DNA from: Telopea speciosissima
Taxonomy: Eukaryota; Streptophyta; Magnoliopsida; Proteales; Proteaceae
Reading direction: 5' to 3'
Assembly (NCBI RefSeq): GCF_018873765.1
Contig: NC_057926.1
Location: 49,777,043-49,841,042, forward strand
Length of the DNA: 64,000 nt
Of the stretch, positions 1 to 12,400 are shown piece after piece. Each line of letters starts with the position of its first letter. Position 1 is the stretch's first letter. A model generated the notes under the pieces. It saw only the letters and a program-made list of their open reading frames with translations, ran no database searches and had not been told where the DNA came from. The translations under genes were made by a program, and so were the position numbers.

Positions 1-450
1 TTAGCACATTAAAGAGAAAGGGGAGAGGGGTGAAGTGAGGGTGCAACGAAAGAGTGAGTAGAAATGGGTGGTTGAGGGGTGGAGCCATCATTTTTTTTTA
101 GGTTAGAGGGGGAGACCTAGTTTTCCACCAGCCATGGCGAGAGTTAGAGGATCCAACCCAGCCAAAATAGGGGGTTTTGGTCATTTCATAGGGTGGGGCT
201 TGCCTGTGAAATGGCCCAAACACCCTTGTTTTGGCTGGACTGGATCCTCCAGCTCCTGCCACTGTTGGAGGAGAGTTAAGTAAAGGGTCAAGAGAGGTAA
301 GGTGAGTTCGGACATGGGAGGGATTTGCACAAAAGTTGGTTTGTGTTTTGGTGAAGAAAATAAAGAAAGGAGTTTCCTACCATTACAAAGTGCATCAACA
401 TTCCATACTCTCAAGATTGCAAAATTTTTCAACTTTTGAACAAAGCTTAG

Positions 451-850
451 GCTATGTTTGGTAACATTTTGGTGAAGTGTTTTTGGTGTTTTCATACTTC
501 ACGAGAGCCAAAAACCAAAAAAACAAACATGCAAAACACATTTGGTGTACCGATATATTTTTGTATTTCTCGAAATAAAGTAGGCATTTAGAGTAGAAAT
601 AGAGAAACAATTTAAGAAGTACTTTTTCCCTTTTGGAGAAAAATAACCTCAAAATAGCCCTCACCATAATTCCTTTCAGCATGATGGAATCTGAGTATAT
701 CATGCCATGACTCCTAGTCCTCCTTCTGTCTCTCTTCTGTTGATTATTAAACGTGCTCTATTCTCTTAGAAGTGCTTTTGAGAGTAGAAATTGTAAAAAT
801 GCTTTTATCACAAAAACATTCCATTAAAGCAAACAGTATTGCCAAATGAA
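451..850. mobile_element. Candidate MITE with degenerate terminal inverted repeats
   Basis: The left end (gctatgtttggtaacatttt) and the reverse complement of the right end (catttggcaatactgttt) share a 'TTTGG.AA' core. Both ends are followed by runs related to 'ggtgaagtgtttttg'. Ends of the type 'tgtttggt...accaaaca' are common in plant hAT and PIF MITEs. There is no coding capacity. Boundaries are approximate and I could not see a clean target-site duplication. Confidence 0.35.
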
Positions 851-1514
851 GGCCAAGAGGGTAGGAATGGGAATGGAGCAGTTGCCCCATCAATCCCTAC
901 CCCAATAATGGGGATAGTAACATTTGTAGTGGACTCTTTTCATAAAAATTAAAAAAAAATAAAAAAACATTTGTAGTGGACCCGCTAACCCTTTTTCTTT
1001 ATCCGAACTGTCATCTATGTTTGGTGAAAGTCAATGCACAGATCTTTATATTTCAAAGCATTCAATAGTCTATATGCATGATGGACATTTTTCTTTTAAC
1101 AAAGTTTTCCTCCACCCGTAGAGGACAGTTCACCCATCATCCTAGGATTCACAAATCCCTCTTAGAGCTTTTATGATTGTATGTTCCAAAATACCCTCTC
1201 GATAACTATTCCCGTCCCTTGATGAATGGGAACCCATTCACCGTGGGTGGAGGGAAACTCGATCTTCTTTTTATTTTTTATTTTTTAATGTAATTTGTAA
1301 ATAAAGAAGTTTTCATTCACCATGTAGTGAAGGATCACTGCACCATCAATGACCATAAAAATCTACCTCCTTTTTTACGAATGATCGAACCTTTCTCTTA
1401 CTGTATGCAATCTCCTATGGACACTATTCAAAGGTCTCGGTCAATATGACTATGGTTGAAGGTAAACTCAGTCCATTTGTAAATAATCGTTTTTGTTTTG
1501 TATATTTTCATTAA

Positions 1515-1721
1515 TTTTCAAAAGGGAAAGAGAACGCTACCCGATCGCACAGTGCACGCTGCCCCTGTGTCCCGACTTAGGGGCACATGAAATGATGACC
1601 ACACCCCTAGTCATTTCCATCTTTCCAGGAGATGCATCAGTCATTATGTGCGCCTGTGTGTCTGGGTGCAGGGGGAGTGTGCGCTGCACAATTGAATGGC
1701 GTTGTTTTTTCCTTTTCAAAA
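1515..1721. mobile_element. Foldback MITE, about 205 bp, long imperfect inverted arms
   Basis: The left arm starts 'ttttcaaaagggaaagagaa' and continues 'cgctacccgatcgcacag'. The reverse complement of the right arm starts 'ttttgaaaaggaaaaaacaa' and continues 'cgccattcaattgtgcag'. The similarity runs nearly to the centre, so a transcript would fold into one hairpin. This also explains why both strands translate into similar short peptides. It is a non-autonomous element; the superfamily is not assigned. Confidence 0.6.
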
Positions 1722-1734
1722 TTCAAACCCTGTG

Positions 1735-1915
1735 GGATCTGGCTCCTCTCTAGGGAGCTCAGAGCCTAGGGCATCCCCAGGGGGAATCCAAGGGTTGGGC
1801 TTTGCCACACACATCCCTAGACGTGCACACATCTTGGTGCATGCCTAGGGATGTGTGACACAGTCCAACGGCTGGATGCCTCCTGGGCATGCTGTGCTCC
1901 CCGGAGAGGAGCTCA
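1735..1915. mobile_element. Foldback MITE, second palindromic family
   Basis: The first half (ggctcctctctagggagc ... ccacacacatccctag) is the approximate reverse complement of the second half (ctagggatgtgtgacaca ... gctccccggagaggagct). The centre is near 1825, around 'cttggtgcatgcctaggg'. A diverged half copy of the same family lies at 36384-36484. The element sits directly next to the foldback at 1515-1721, probably because one inserted beside the other. Confidence 0.6.
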
Positions 1916-2358
1916 ATCCAACTTTGTAAGTCTGGGACTATGCTTGGCAAAAACCAATAAGAATAAAAGGATACAAGGGTCTTTTAATATCCACTTTCTT
2001 ATTTTACTTCTCCGTACGGTGCAAACACACACCGTGCTCACATGGGCGGTGCACCCCCAGTAGTACTAGGGCGATAATTTTCCCAAAAGTTACGTGTAGT
2101 TTTGATCTATTTTGATAGACCGTGGTTATGATGCAGAAACTAGTTGGCAAACATGAGAAGTATCTTTTTCATCTGATATGGCAAACCAACTTGTGGCATT
2201 TTTTACTAACGTGCGCCTAAGGTACAGATGGGATGGCAAGACAGCGGTCTCTCTCCCGCTGTCCGGAGGAGCGTTTGCACCCTAACTGGTCGATCTTCCC
2301 CAACTCAGAAGGATTGACGAGATCGATTTTATTACCTTCTACCTTCTGAAAATTTTAA

Positions 2359-2536
2359 TTATATAGAAATTAATGCCATATATTTAGAACGAAATTCTCC
2401 AGTAAAAACTCCACACCTTTCCCTTGCTCTGCTTCAATCTCTCTCTCTCTCTCTTGTACTCTTAGGGTTTGTCTTTTTCGTTGTTTCTGTGTTTCAGTCT
2501 CAGAGGAACAAAGAGGATTTTGCAGAGTTTAAAAGG
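2359..2536 (+). promoter_or_regulatory. Probable promoter and first (non-coding) leader exon of GBF1-like gene
   Basis: Two TATA-like stretches occur, near 2359-2366 (ttatatag) and 2378-2387 (atatatttag). They are followed about 30-50 bases later by a pyrimidine-rich leader with a CT microsatellite (about 2439-2454). The exon probably ends at 2536 before a GTATGT donor (aaaagg|gtatgt). The matching acceptor (tttcag|gg) would be at 7063, giving a second leader segment 7064-7129 before the ATG at 7130. CT-rich leaders are typical of plant genes. The transcription start is inferred, not proven. Confidence 0.4.
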
Positions 2537-2937
2537 GTATGTTTTGTTTGTAATTTTAGTATTTTACGGAGCTCTGGTTGTGTTGAAAGAATGTAATTTT
2601 ATGTGGCAAATTTTTTTTTTACTTATTATTGTTGCTTTCTCAGGTTGTTATTGTTGGAATTTCTATTTTTTTACTAGCTCAGTTCCTTTTGGTGAAGATA
2701 AGTGTGTTTGTAAGAATTTTGCTTCTTGTGTGCTTCCTATTTCTCTATTAAAAATTCTGTTATTGTTAAGGTTTTTTGTTTTTCTTTCCGAGAATAATGG
2801 AGGAGAAAAGGCACAAAATTGGAGTTTATTGTAGCCTTTTTGAGTAGCAATTTCTCTTCTTTCATGTTAGTTCTGGAGTTATGCATGCACAGTGGAGGTA
2901 TTTTTGTTTGATTTATATTGGGTTGTTTAAGCAGAGA

Positions 2938-2964
2938 TTTTTTTTTTTTTGGGGGGGGGGGGGG
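2938..2964. repeat. T13/G14 homopolymer junction
   Basis: Thirteen T are followed directly by fourteen G. Such tracts slip in replication and in sequencing, so the exact length is unreliable. The G-run could form a quadruplex on the + strand. Confidence 0.9.
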
Positions 2965-5900
2965 TTGTTAGGTCAATTGTTTTGTTGTGCCCTGTGGTCA
3001 TGTCTGGTCATTAGTTTCAGGCATTGGGTTCAGGGTTCTGGTTGAGAACCTTCATCTGCTTGATGACAGTTTCTGAGCACAAATCCTCTTGTTTTCCATC
3101 TAAGAATGATTTATCAGCAAGTTTAATCAATACATGGTTGCTTATGGTCATGATAGCTGTGTTTAAGGATATGTGATTTGCTTGAAGTTCTCAGCTGAAT
3201 TGTCTGTCTATTCTCCTGAAATTTGCTGGAATGTTGTCTGCTTTGTTATGATTGTTTGGCTTCTTATGTACCCACATCTCTCATCTTAAAAAACATGTGC
3301 TTTATCACATTTTTTCACTCCTTTTGTGTAAAGGTTTCTACCATGACAAATGGTCTTTTTTAGATTCAAAATTAACCACATTTTTTGTGGGTGTGTCAAA
3401 ATGAAATAAATTTCTTTTATTTTCTCTATTATTATGTCTATTGTCGTCCTCTATAATTTTATTCCTGATGAAGTGAGATGCGAGAAATTAGTGCATGGAT
3501 TCCCTGTCAATAAAGACGCTTAGCTGTACTTATTAGCCATTGCTATTTAAAATGTGTTTTTTTATTTCGTGAATTGTGACTATACTAATTAGAATAAACC
3601 TCAAAACTTTCAGAATGGGAACACTACAGAAGGAAATAATATAGCACTAAAGAGAGAGAGAGGAGGGGGGAGGGGCACTAGATCATAGGGGTTTGGTCCT
3701 ATACTCCTATATATACTGGTGATCTAGCAGTCCTTCCCATTGCCAACTCTCCCGTCAATGAGCTAGTTGATCACCCCCTCCTCCATGGACCATCCTCTCT
3801 AGTGGTCAACCAACTATTAACCAAAGCTAAATCTTCCTCTGCAATCAATTGAGGGTTGCATAATGATTGACTTGACTAACCAAAAATGGTCTTCAATGTT
3901 CAACCCTACTGTGATAGAACTTGTAATTTGAGTAGGGCCCTAGTTTACTGGTCAATATGATCTTAATGGTTTCTAACTGCTCATCCTGCCTGTTCTCTTA
4001 GGAGCTTGGATTGGGATTTTAAGCTTCAAGACATTTTTTCTGGGTGGGGAATGATGTTGGACTACAAGATTGAGATATTGCATATGGATCCCCCAAATTC
4101 CAATCAAAACAGATTTTTCTGAATATGTTCAAAGTGCCTGCTCATCCCACCACCTTCACCCTAATAGTGTTAATAATCTTTAATGATATGGTCACCTCGG
4201 AATACTCCAGTTTTTTTTTTTTTTTTTTGTTCTCTTTGCAATGGTCCAGATGCTTGTCAACATGGAATACCTCCTATAATAGTTTACCTCTTTTTCTATG
4301 GCCGACCAGGTTTGATACAGATCTGATCTATCTCAAACTTCTTGTCTTGAACTTGATTCTGATTGATTTCCTTCTACTGGTTTACTGTTTTTGGTCTACA
4401 ACAGATTGGGTCTGCATAATAATTGTCTTATGGCTTCTGTAGGCTCTCTCTGTGGGTGCATAAGAAAAAAATGTGAGATTGAGTCCATTTAGGTTGGATC
4501 TGGATAGCTTGTATATGATACCTTTAGTATTCCAATACATAGGTAGTGTAATTTCTATATATTAGAAAAACCATATATGAACATTCTAATTTTTGGATGA
4601 CTGAATACAATCATTGAAAAGCACACATGAATTTTTACTGTCACTGTTTGGTGAAGTTTGGAATTTGTTGGGTGGTGTAGCTCAGTATATATTCCCAACA
4701 AATATGATTTGTTACATATATTCAACTTGTGGACGAAATGCAGCTGAGATACACCATAGGATTCACCATCTAAATGGTTCCTTAAAAGGGGGGAAGAAAA
4801 ACCTGCTCAAAGAGTGCAATTGAGTAGAAATTGCAGGTTGACTCTGATGATCTCAGTAGGGTTATTTGAGCTTTAGCATATAATCACTGTACAAGGAGTG
4901 GTGTGGGGCTCATTTATTTGAATATATTCTTGGGTACCTAAAGAAGTCATGTATTGAGTTTAGTTGGTATTATGACATCTGTGATTTGGTGCCTTTGAGC
5001 TTGACTCTTCAGTTCGAAGCCTCAAATACCTGTGATCTAAATGCATAGCTAAATGTCTTGAAATTAAGTCTATTAGAAGATCAAGCAGTCATGAGGAAAA
5101 CATATATGATGCACTCAGCAGGAAGAAGGTAAAATAGGCTGATCAATCCCCTGTTTTGGGCCCGTTCTGGTTACTAGTTATAGAGATTTCCAGAAGCCAC
5201 TGCTTAGTTTCTATTTTCTTGTCTTGTAACTTTGTTTATAATATATTTCGTTGTTCATGTTCTGGAAGCTTGTTAACAAAGTAGAGTAGCTTAGTTTCTA
5301 TTTTGTGTCGTGTCTCAGCTGTTGGGAAGTCTACAATTGTAACCCAAGCAGTTGGGGTGATCCCTACACTGTAATAAGGTATCAACCCCGCAGTTGTGGA
5401 CACAATTTTGATCAATGAAATTCTTCTGTTACTAGTTACGTTAATGTGGATTGACTGTGAGTTTTGGAGAGATTCTACTTGGCTGATTAGGTGGATTCCC
5501 TAGGCCATAAGTAGGGTCAGTTTTCAATTCAGTTCTGCTACTTGTGAGTTCTATCAATCACTATTTTTAAGCTTGCTTCTGCTCCGTCTTCTTCAGCCTA
5601 CTCAAGCTCCACAGATGTTCTGTTTTGTAGGTCAGTTTTCAATAGTTTGCTACTCCTTGTTTCTCTCTCAATCCTGCTATGTTTAGACTGACACTTTTCT
5701 CATTATCTTGGTGCATCTGTCCCTCATAAATCCTACCATTCTACATCTACCTTGATTTCACAACTATCTTTCTTTCTTCCACTGTTCTTCTGTTGTACCC
5801 AATTCCTGCCCTGTTGCACCCTGCGGTCCTTCCTAGTCAACCTCTTGATTGAATGTTCAGCTCTATCCAAGCTCTAGGTCACACATTATAAATTGTCTCC

Positions 5901-6805
5901 TATCATACCCTTATTCTACCCTATTCGCAATTCTGTTGACTTTCCTTAGTCCTGTCCTGGTTTTTTACCTCAGTAGTTCCATGACTCAATCACAGTTTCA
6001 AATTTCAATTCCGTAGACCTAAACTCTAGTATGCCCTCTTTAGGTTCAAGCACTTTAAGCGTGAATCCCTAATTGATGAAATATTTTCTGGTTGTTGCCT
6101 ATGAAAAAAGGCAGTCCAAGAAAAATGATTAAGCAACTGATTCAAATCAATCAATTTAATGCTTCAGACAGATATTTTAGATATTTTTGTCAAACAACAA
6201 AATTCGATTGAAAAGGTTGGGATCGGTATGTATCTTTTGGGGGAGTTCTTGTCATGTCAGTTTCTGCTTCTTTCTGAAACATTTGGCCTTTTTGGCTGTA
6301 ACGACACAAATAAAAAGGTTCACTTTCTGCCTCCCCCCTTGGGCGGTAGAAATATTTTGGCTTTTTTTTTGCCTGTAATGAAATGATTTCAGCAAAGGTG
6401 AGGTCGAAACCATCCAAACATTGGTTTTGACGGTGGACATTTTTCCTTTCATTTGGTGAAGTTAATCTTTGAAGAAATATGGTCAAAGTACTAGAGATAA
6501 TAGTGTGGTAATCAAATATGAATGCTGGTAGCTTCCATGCAAAGAACTGAGATCTAGCATTTGATTCATGGGGCCAAAATCAATGTCATTGGATATTTCC
6601 TTGTCTTTGATTTTACTCATCTAAATTTACTTCTTGTGGTAAAACCAATCTGATTGTACTGATTTTTTTTTGTCCTGAAAGGTTGGAAATTCCTAAGGTG
6701 TGTATCCTTTAATTGATCATGAGATTGATGCAATCCCATAAGCTCTTTATTAAATTTCTGACGACTGTTTCAACAAATTGATATTTTTAGGCACACATGC
6801 ACACT

Positions 6806-6878
6806 GATGCAGATGCAAGGAAGAAAAGGAAGAGAAACTACCATGCTAATTTCTCCTTTTCTTCCTTGCATCTGCATC
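6806..6878. repeat. Near-perfect inverted repeat (hairpin), arms about 30 bp
   Basis: The left arm begins gatgcagatgcaaggaagaa (6806) and the right arm ends ttccttgcatctgcatc (6878). The arms pair over roughly 29 bases with one small bulge (aaaaggaagagaaa against tttctcctttt). They enclose a loop of about 15 bases (ctaccatgctaa). The hairpin lies in the putative leader intron of the GBF1-like gene on its sense strand. It could be a small MITE, a replication-fork palindrome or a young small-RNA precursor; the sequence cannot decide. Confidence 0.75.
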
Positions 6879-7129
6879 ACACACACAATGATGTTCAATT
6901 TTTGAATGATGGTGAATTCATAATAGAAACATTGATGTATTTAATTTCTTCAAAAGATGGCAAGTTGTAAAGAATATTATATGGTAGTTATCCTTTCTCT
7001 GGCTATAATGAAGTCTGTATTTTATGTATGACTTCTCTTAACTTTCTTGACTCGAATTTTCAGGGACACATTATCCACTTATAAGGAATGAATTTAGATA
7101 ATATCTAAGATATCCGACAATCTTCAATC

Positions 7130-9357
7130 ATGGGGAATGCAGACGCGGAAGCTTCAACAAAGACACCAAAGTCGTCTTCAGCTCAGGTCTGTGTCATTGA
7201 AAAGGATTTTCTGTTCAGCTTTCTCTTAGATTTGACATTGTTTTCTTTTCTTTTGAATTTTTTAATGCAGGAGCAGCCTCTGGCTAGCAGCCCTGCCACA
7301 GTTTACCATGACTGGGCTTCACTTCAGGTACTGAGTTTATTTCTAAGTTTTACTTCTTTTCTGGTTTATTTTTCATCAATCCTGAAGCATATCTGGGCCT
7401 GCTTCTAGGCATACTATAACTCCGCTGGAACCCCCCCAATGCCACCACCTGGGTTCTTTCCTTCTCCTGTTGCGTCCAGTCCTCAAGGTCATCCTTATAT
7501 GTGGGGACAGGTATTTCCCCTTATTGTTTACTATTGTAATTTGCACGAGTTGCTGCTTTGTTGCTATGGTATAACTTGTCATACAGAGCTCCACATGATT
7601 TGATTGAACTTTGTTTTGGAGTCCCTGGCTGGATGTACATTTGCTCTAATATTGAAGCATCTTTAACATTTTTTCTCCCTGCAGCACCTAATGCCTCCAT
7701 ATGGCACACCGCCACCTCCATATGTTGCCATGTATACGCATGGGGGTCTCTATGCACATCCATCTCTCCCGCCGGTATCTTCCTGCTAATACTGTTTAAA
7801 TCTTCTGCAGCTTTTAATTGCCTTTTATTTAAGGAGTTACGTTATTTGATGGCATAAAATTTTTCTCCATGTAATAATTTATCAGAAAAGCTATCTCCAT
7901 ATAATATTCATTTCTTTGTATATCACTGCAGGGATCTCATCCATATAGCCCCTATGCAGTGCCTTCCTTGAATGGAACAGCTGAAGCTTCTGTAAGTATT
8001 GGATGCCTCTTCTGAGTAATGGCTGCATAATGTTGATACCCAATTATCCATATCTCCATGTAATGCATGTTTACGCATGATCTATGTGGTACAATCAAGT
8101 TGGGCTTGAAGTGAACTTTAAAAGTATGTACTTTTCAGATAGAATAGGTACATGTTCTATGTTGTTAGTGACTGGTCCAAACAATTATCAACGATCTTGT
8201 ACTTCATTTCCCTAGAAGTCATTTCTACATTTTCCCAGTTTCTGCAATATGGCAAATGAAAAATTCTAAGATTTCAGGTTCCTGCTGGTGGCAAAGATGG
8301 AGAGGATAAAGCAGGTGACCGCAAGAGCAGGAGTCCTCTGAAGCGATCTAAAGGAAGCTTAGGAAGCCTGGGTATGCTTACCGGCAAGGGAAATGAGATG
8401 GGAAAGGCATCTGGGGCATCTGCCAGTGGTGGCATTTCTCAGAGGTAAAGCAACTCTAGGTTTTGCTTATTTTCTAGCATATTTATGACATTTTGACACT
8501 GTATTGATCATGGCCAATGGATGGTATAAGCAGTGGGGACAGTGGAAGTGAAGGTTCAAGTGAAGGAAGTGATGCGAATTCACAAAATGTATGCCATATC
8601 AAACTTTCTGCTTTGTACTTTTCCTGATTGCTTAGGGTTTGCCCCCTTATGTTGCTTACTCTATGGTTGGCTGAGAAGGCTGAGTTAGAACTATCTATAC
8701 TTCTTTTTTCCTTAATATCCATGGAATGGGAGCAATGTCCTACATTATATTGCAGGATTAGCATTTCTCTGAAATTCCCCCTCCCACCCATCCAGCCACC
8801 CCCAGTCGAATACTGATTTTACTTTTTAGATCTGTTCTGAATATCTAAATCATAAACTGTATGGACATTGGAAAAATTTCATTTGTTTCCCATCATGTTC
8901 TGCTAGAAAGTAAATGAGATATCTTATGGAATTTCCACAGAGTTCTCAGCAAAAGCTATCTGGTGAACAAGGTTCAGCTGATGGTAAGCTTTAAAGTTGA
9001 GTTTTCTGCTCATGCTCCCTGATTTCTTTTCTGTATACATTATTTAATTTTTTTACTTTATGTATGATCGATCACAGCTGTGGCCCAGAATGGGAGCACT
9101 GCTTGCAGTGTCTCAAATATGGTTACACAGACGCCTCCAACCCAAGGGATCTTGAACCAAAGTATGGTAATGGCTGTTCCACCGAATGGTGTCTCTGGTC
9201 CAACAACAAACCTGAACATTGGAATGGACTATTGGGGAGGGTCTGCACCAACATCTGTTGCTCCAGCCCGAGGCAAGGTCCCTGCTTCTGCAGCCATAGT
9301 CCCTTCCGGTCAAATAGAAACTCGAGATGGTGTTCCTACAGAACTCTGGATACAGGT

Positions 9358-9404
<47 letters not shown>

Positions 9405-12400
9405 ATTCTTGCATGCATGTGCGTCCATGCGTGTTTCTATGCCTCTTTGGTTCATGTTTCTGAATGTGTTCCCCTCCTGTGACTTAGGATGAACGAGAAC
9501 TTAAGAGGCAAAGAAGGAAACAGTCAAACAGGGAGTCAGCACGGCGTTCAAGATTGAGGAAACAGGTTTGATACATACTTGAATTATGTTAGGGCACATA
9601 TTTAACACCACTACTATGTAGTTGATCTTCCGTTGTGAAAGTGCCAATCGATAATATGTTTTTTGTACAAACTTCCAATCAACCATATCTTGTGCATTTC
9701 ATGTTGATTTGGTGATGGAATTTTTTTTTATGCATGGAGGAGGCGAATATAGTTTAAAAAGCACCCTAGCGCTGAGTTGTAATTTATGATATTAATTTTG
9801 ACAGATGCATGCTAAGTGTGTAATCGATTTAGTTTTTTCATCCTCTGGTGTTTTTCTGGGTAAAGTTACACTGTTACCCATCCTCATTTATTAATGATTA
9901 CTGTTAATCTGGAGGTAGGCTGAGTGTGAAGAACTTGCCCAGCGTGTGGAAACACTAAGAGAGGAAAACAGTTCACTCAGAGAAGAGCTGGAGCGTTTGC
10001 GGGAAGACTGCGAAAAACTGACATCGGAGAATGCCTCTCTAACTGTAAGTCCTTTTTGCTTGTTTTGACCTTTGGTTTCTGTTTCAAGTGAGAAAAGGGG
10101 CATCATTGAATACCTCCCCTTCCTTGAGCTTTCCCTTGAGTTCTGATCTGTTTCTGTTTCTATTGTGTTTGATTATGCAATCACTGAAGTATTCATGAAT
10201 TATCTTTATCAAACTCTGCAAAGAGAAGGATGTGGGGACAGGCCAACTTCAGGAAAAGCCAAAAGTTGAGGTTGGCTGATGACAATACAGTATTTTCACT
10301 ATGCCACAATTTATGATCTCAGTCACTCACAAAACAAGCTTTTTCCATCTCTCTGAATTCTTTAAGCTCAATTGGCCGGTGTATTAATAATTAGCTGAAC
10401 ATGTTAATAACTTTGTTAATTGAACCATTCATCTTCAAATTTTCTGCTTTCTCCCAATGCCCCATGCCACAGCAAACACTCCATGACATTATCTTACATA
10501 AGGCTCAACCTCCAAAGTCAGCGCCCTCTAACTTCTTTATTCTTGAGACTCGACTGCCTGATGCAATGATTATCCAATCATGTTTTGCTTGCATAACCAT
10601 TATTTGACTACATTGATATTTTCTTCACTTTTTCCTCTCCAAGTGGTGATGCTTTTGTGGTTTCTCCCGTCTAAATGCCTATGATGTCAGTAGTTTGAAT
10701 AGGGACAAGTATTAGAATTACATTTTTGTTTTTTTCCCATTATAATTAACTGGCATAAAATTCCTGATGCAAATCTTGTGTTAAAAAGGTCTAGGAAGAG
10801 GAATCTTGCAGGTTAATAGGAAATGCTATGTTCATATTCCTCCTCAGTATACGAGTCCTTGGTTTGTTGCAGGATAAAAAAAGGGTCGTTGGATTGAGCA
10901 TAAATCCTGATGCAGTATTGATTTTATCTATTATCTTTCAAGCTTGCTGGAATCTTTTTTTTTTTGGGTGAATAGCTTGCTGGAATCTTATTTAACCTGA
11001 ATTTGGAAAATAAATCTTCAACTATTATTGCTGTTCATATCCTGTTCATATTGAGCTTTAGATCACAGGATAGAACCACTAACTAGAAGCTGGCAGTAGC
11101 CCTGTTTTGGGCCCTATTATTCTGAAGTCGACATTGCTGATGTAAGGGAATCTGGCCAGCAGATTGCCCTCATCTCTTGGGGTATTAAAGAGCCTCCTAG
11201 AAGGGTCCTTCAATCAGCTCTTTGTACTGATCTGGACATCTCTGAAATCTCCGAAATATGCCCCACTTCAATTCCAGATTTGATTATTTGATTGTTGTGC
11301 TCAATCCAACCATTGGAACATTGATGTATTCTGGGGCTCATCTATTTTAGCAGTCTCTGATCATTAACCGGAATCTGAGTTCCTTCGGAAAAGGTTGCTT
11401 TTGACTTTAGAAGTTGAACTAAATTCTGTTCTAGGGTTTTCTTGATATCCTGTTAAAGGGGTGTGTAATCTGAACCTAGAGTTCATCGTACCTATCCCCC
11501 ACCAATTTCCTTCTCTTTGTATGAGTTAACCTAGTTATTGGAAATTCTCAATTTTTAGGTATCTCCTAATCATTAATTTAAACCACTCCTTCACTCATAT
11601 TTTTACTAAAGTTTCCATATATCCTGTTTTTGTCTGGTTTGTCTTAAAAAATTAACAAACACAAATCTGATCACGGAGGCATATTACTTTCCAATTTTTA
11701 CTTTTAAGGCATAATAATCATGCCACTACTGATAAAGGGGAAAAAATCACTAGCATGCATAATTTCCTTGCACTGCTGTCACAAGTTCATATCTCAGACT
11801 CATTTGTTAATCTATGCAATTAGTTGAATGAAGGGTATTGTGTGGGTACTTCTTATCCATTATGAGCTTTTACTTGTTCTTGGTATAGGTTTTGGTTGAT
11901 AGTTAGCTGACTTTATTATTCTTTTCAATAAATTGTTATTCACCAAAAATAAGGATGACAAGAGGGATTGCCTATTTAAGCATGTTTACATATGTTTGAA
12001 GCAATAGATTAGAAAAAAGAACACCCAAAATGGTAGTTTGGCTTTGGACCCTATGACATATGGTGGCCAGGTCATCCTTCGTCTGAAGAATCTCTCAAAG
12101 TCCATCACAACAGCTATATAGGTGGAAAATTTGAAATTTGAGGAACTTTGGACAAATGATGTTTTGAGTCCCACCCAAATGTTGAAGTAGATGCTCCACA
12201 GTTGACCAACAGGTCTTGATTCAGTAGCAAAATGAAGGACTTCGCAAAAAAATTTGAGGTTTTGTAGTAGTTGGCCGAAATGAGTTGAAATTCCGCCGAA
12301 ATTTCATTGAAATCTACAAAAATGAGTAGAAATGACCGAAATGTCAATGCTGAAATTTCAGTCAAAATCTGGTTTGCCTCAAAATCAAAATATTTCACGA

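Larger units (their letters stand above)
1..2358. other. Intergenic DNA upstream of GBF1-like gene, repeat-rich
   Basis: No reading frame here looks like a protein of a known family. The stretch holds one candidate MITE (451-850) and two clearly palindromic elements (1515-1721 and 1735-1915), each listed separately. It also has A/T-rich filler and a short local duplication of a 'catttgtagtggac' motif near 928 and 968. The open frames at 1493-1950 lie inside the palindromes and exist on both strands for that reason, so I do not treat them as genes. Confidence 0.6.
2537..7063 (+). other. Putative 4.5 kb leader intron of GBF1-like gene
   Basis: The interval is T-rich with no credible coding exon, and it is bounded by GTATGT and TTTTCAG. 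It contains the T/G homopolymer junction at 2938-2964 and a T-run near 4210. It also contains the hairpin at 6806-6878. Around 5290-5430 the text 'tgtaacccaagcagttgg ... gatcaatgaaattcttctg' resembles the transcribed part of a Copia LTR, but I cannot bound it. Other upstream leader exons could exist that I cannot see. Confidence 0.35.

Noticed and set aside
9064-9492. 142-aa and 127-aa open frames over GBF1-like exon 9
   Set aside because: The 127-aa frame is exon 9 itself running into the intron microsatellite, and the 142-aa frame is out of phase with the bZIP reading.
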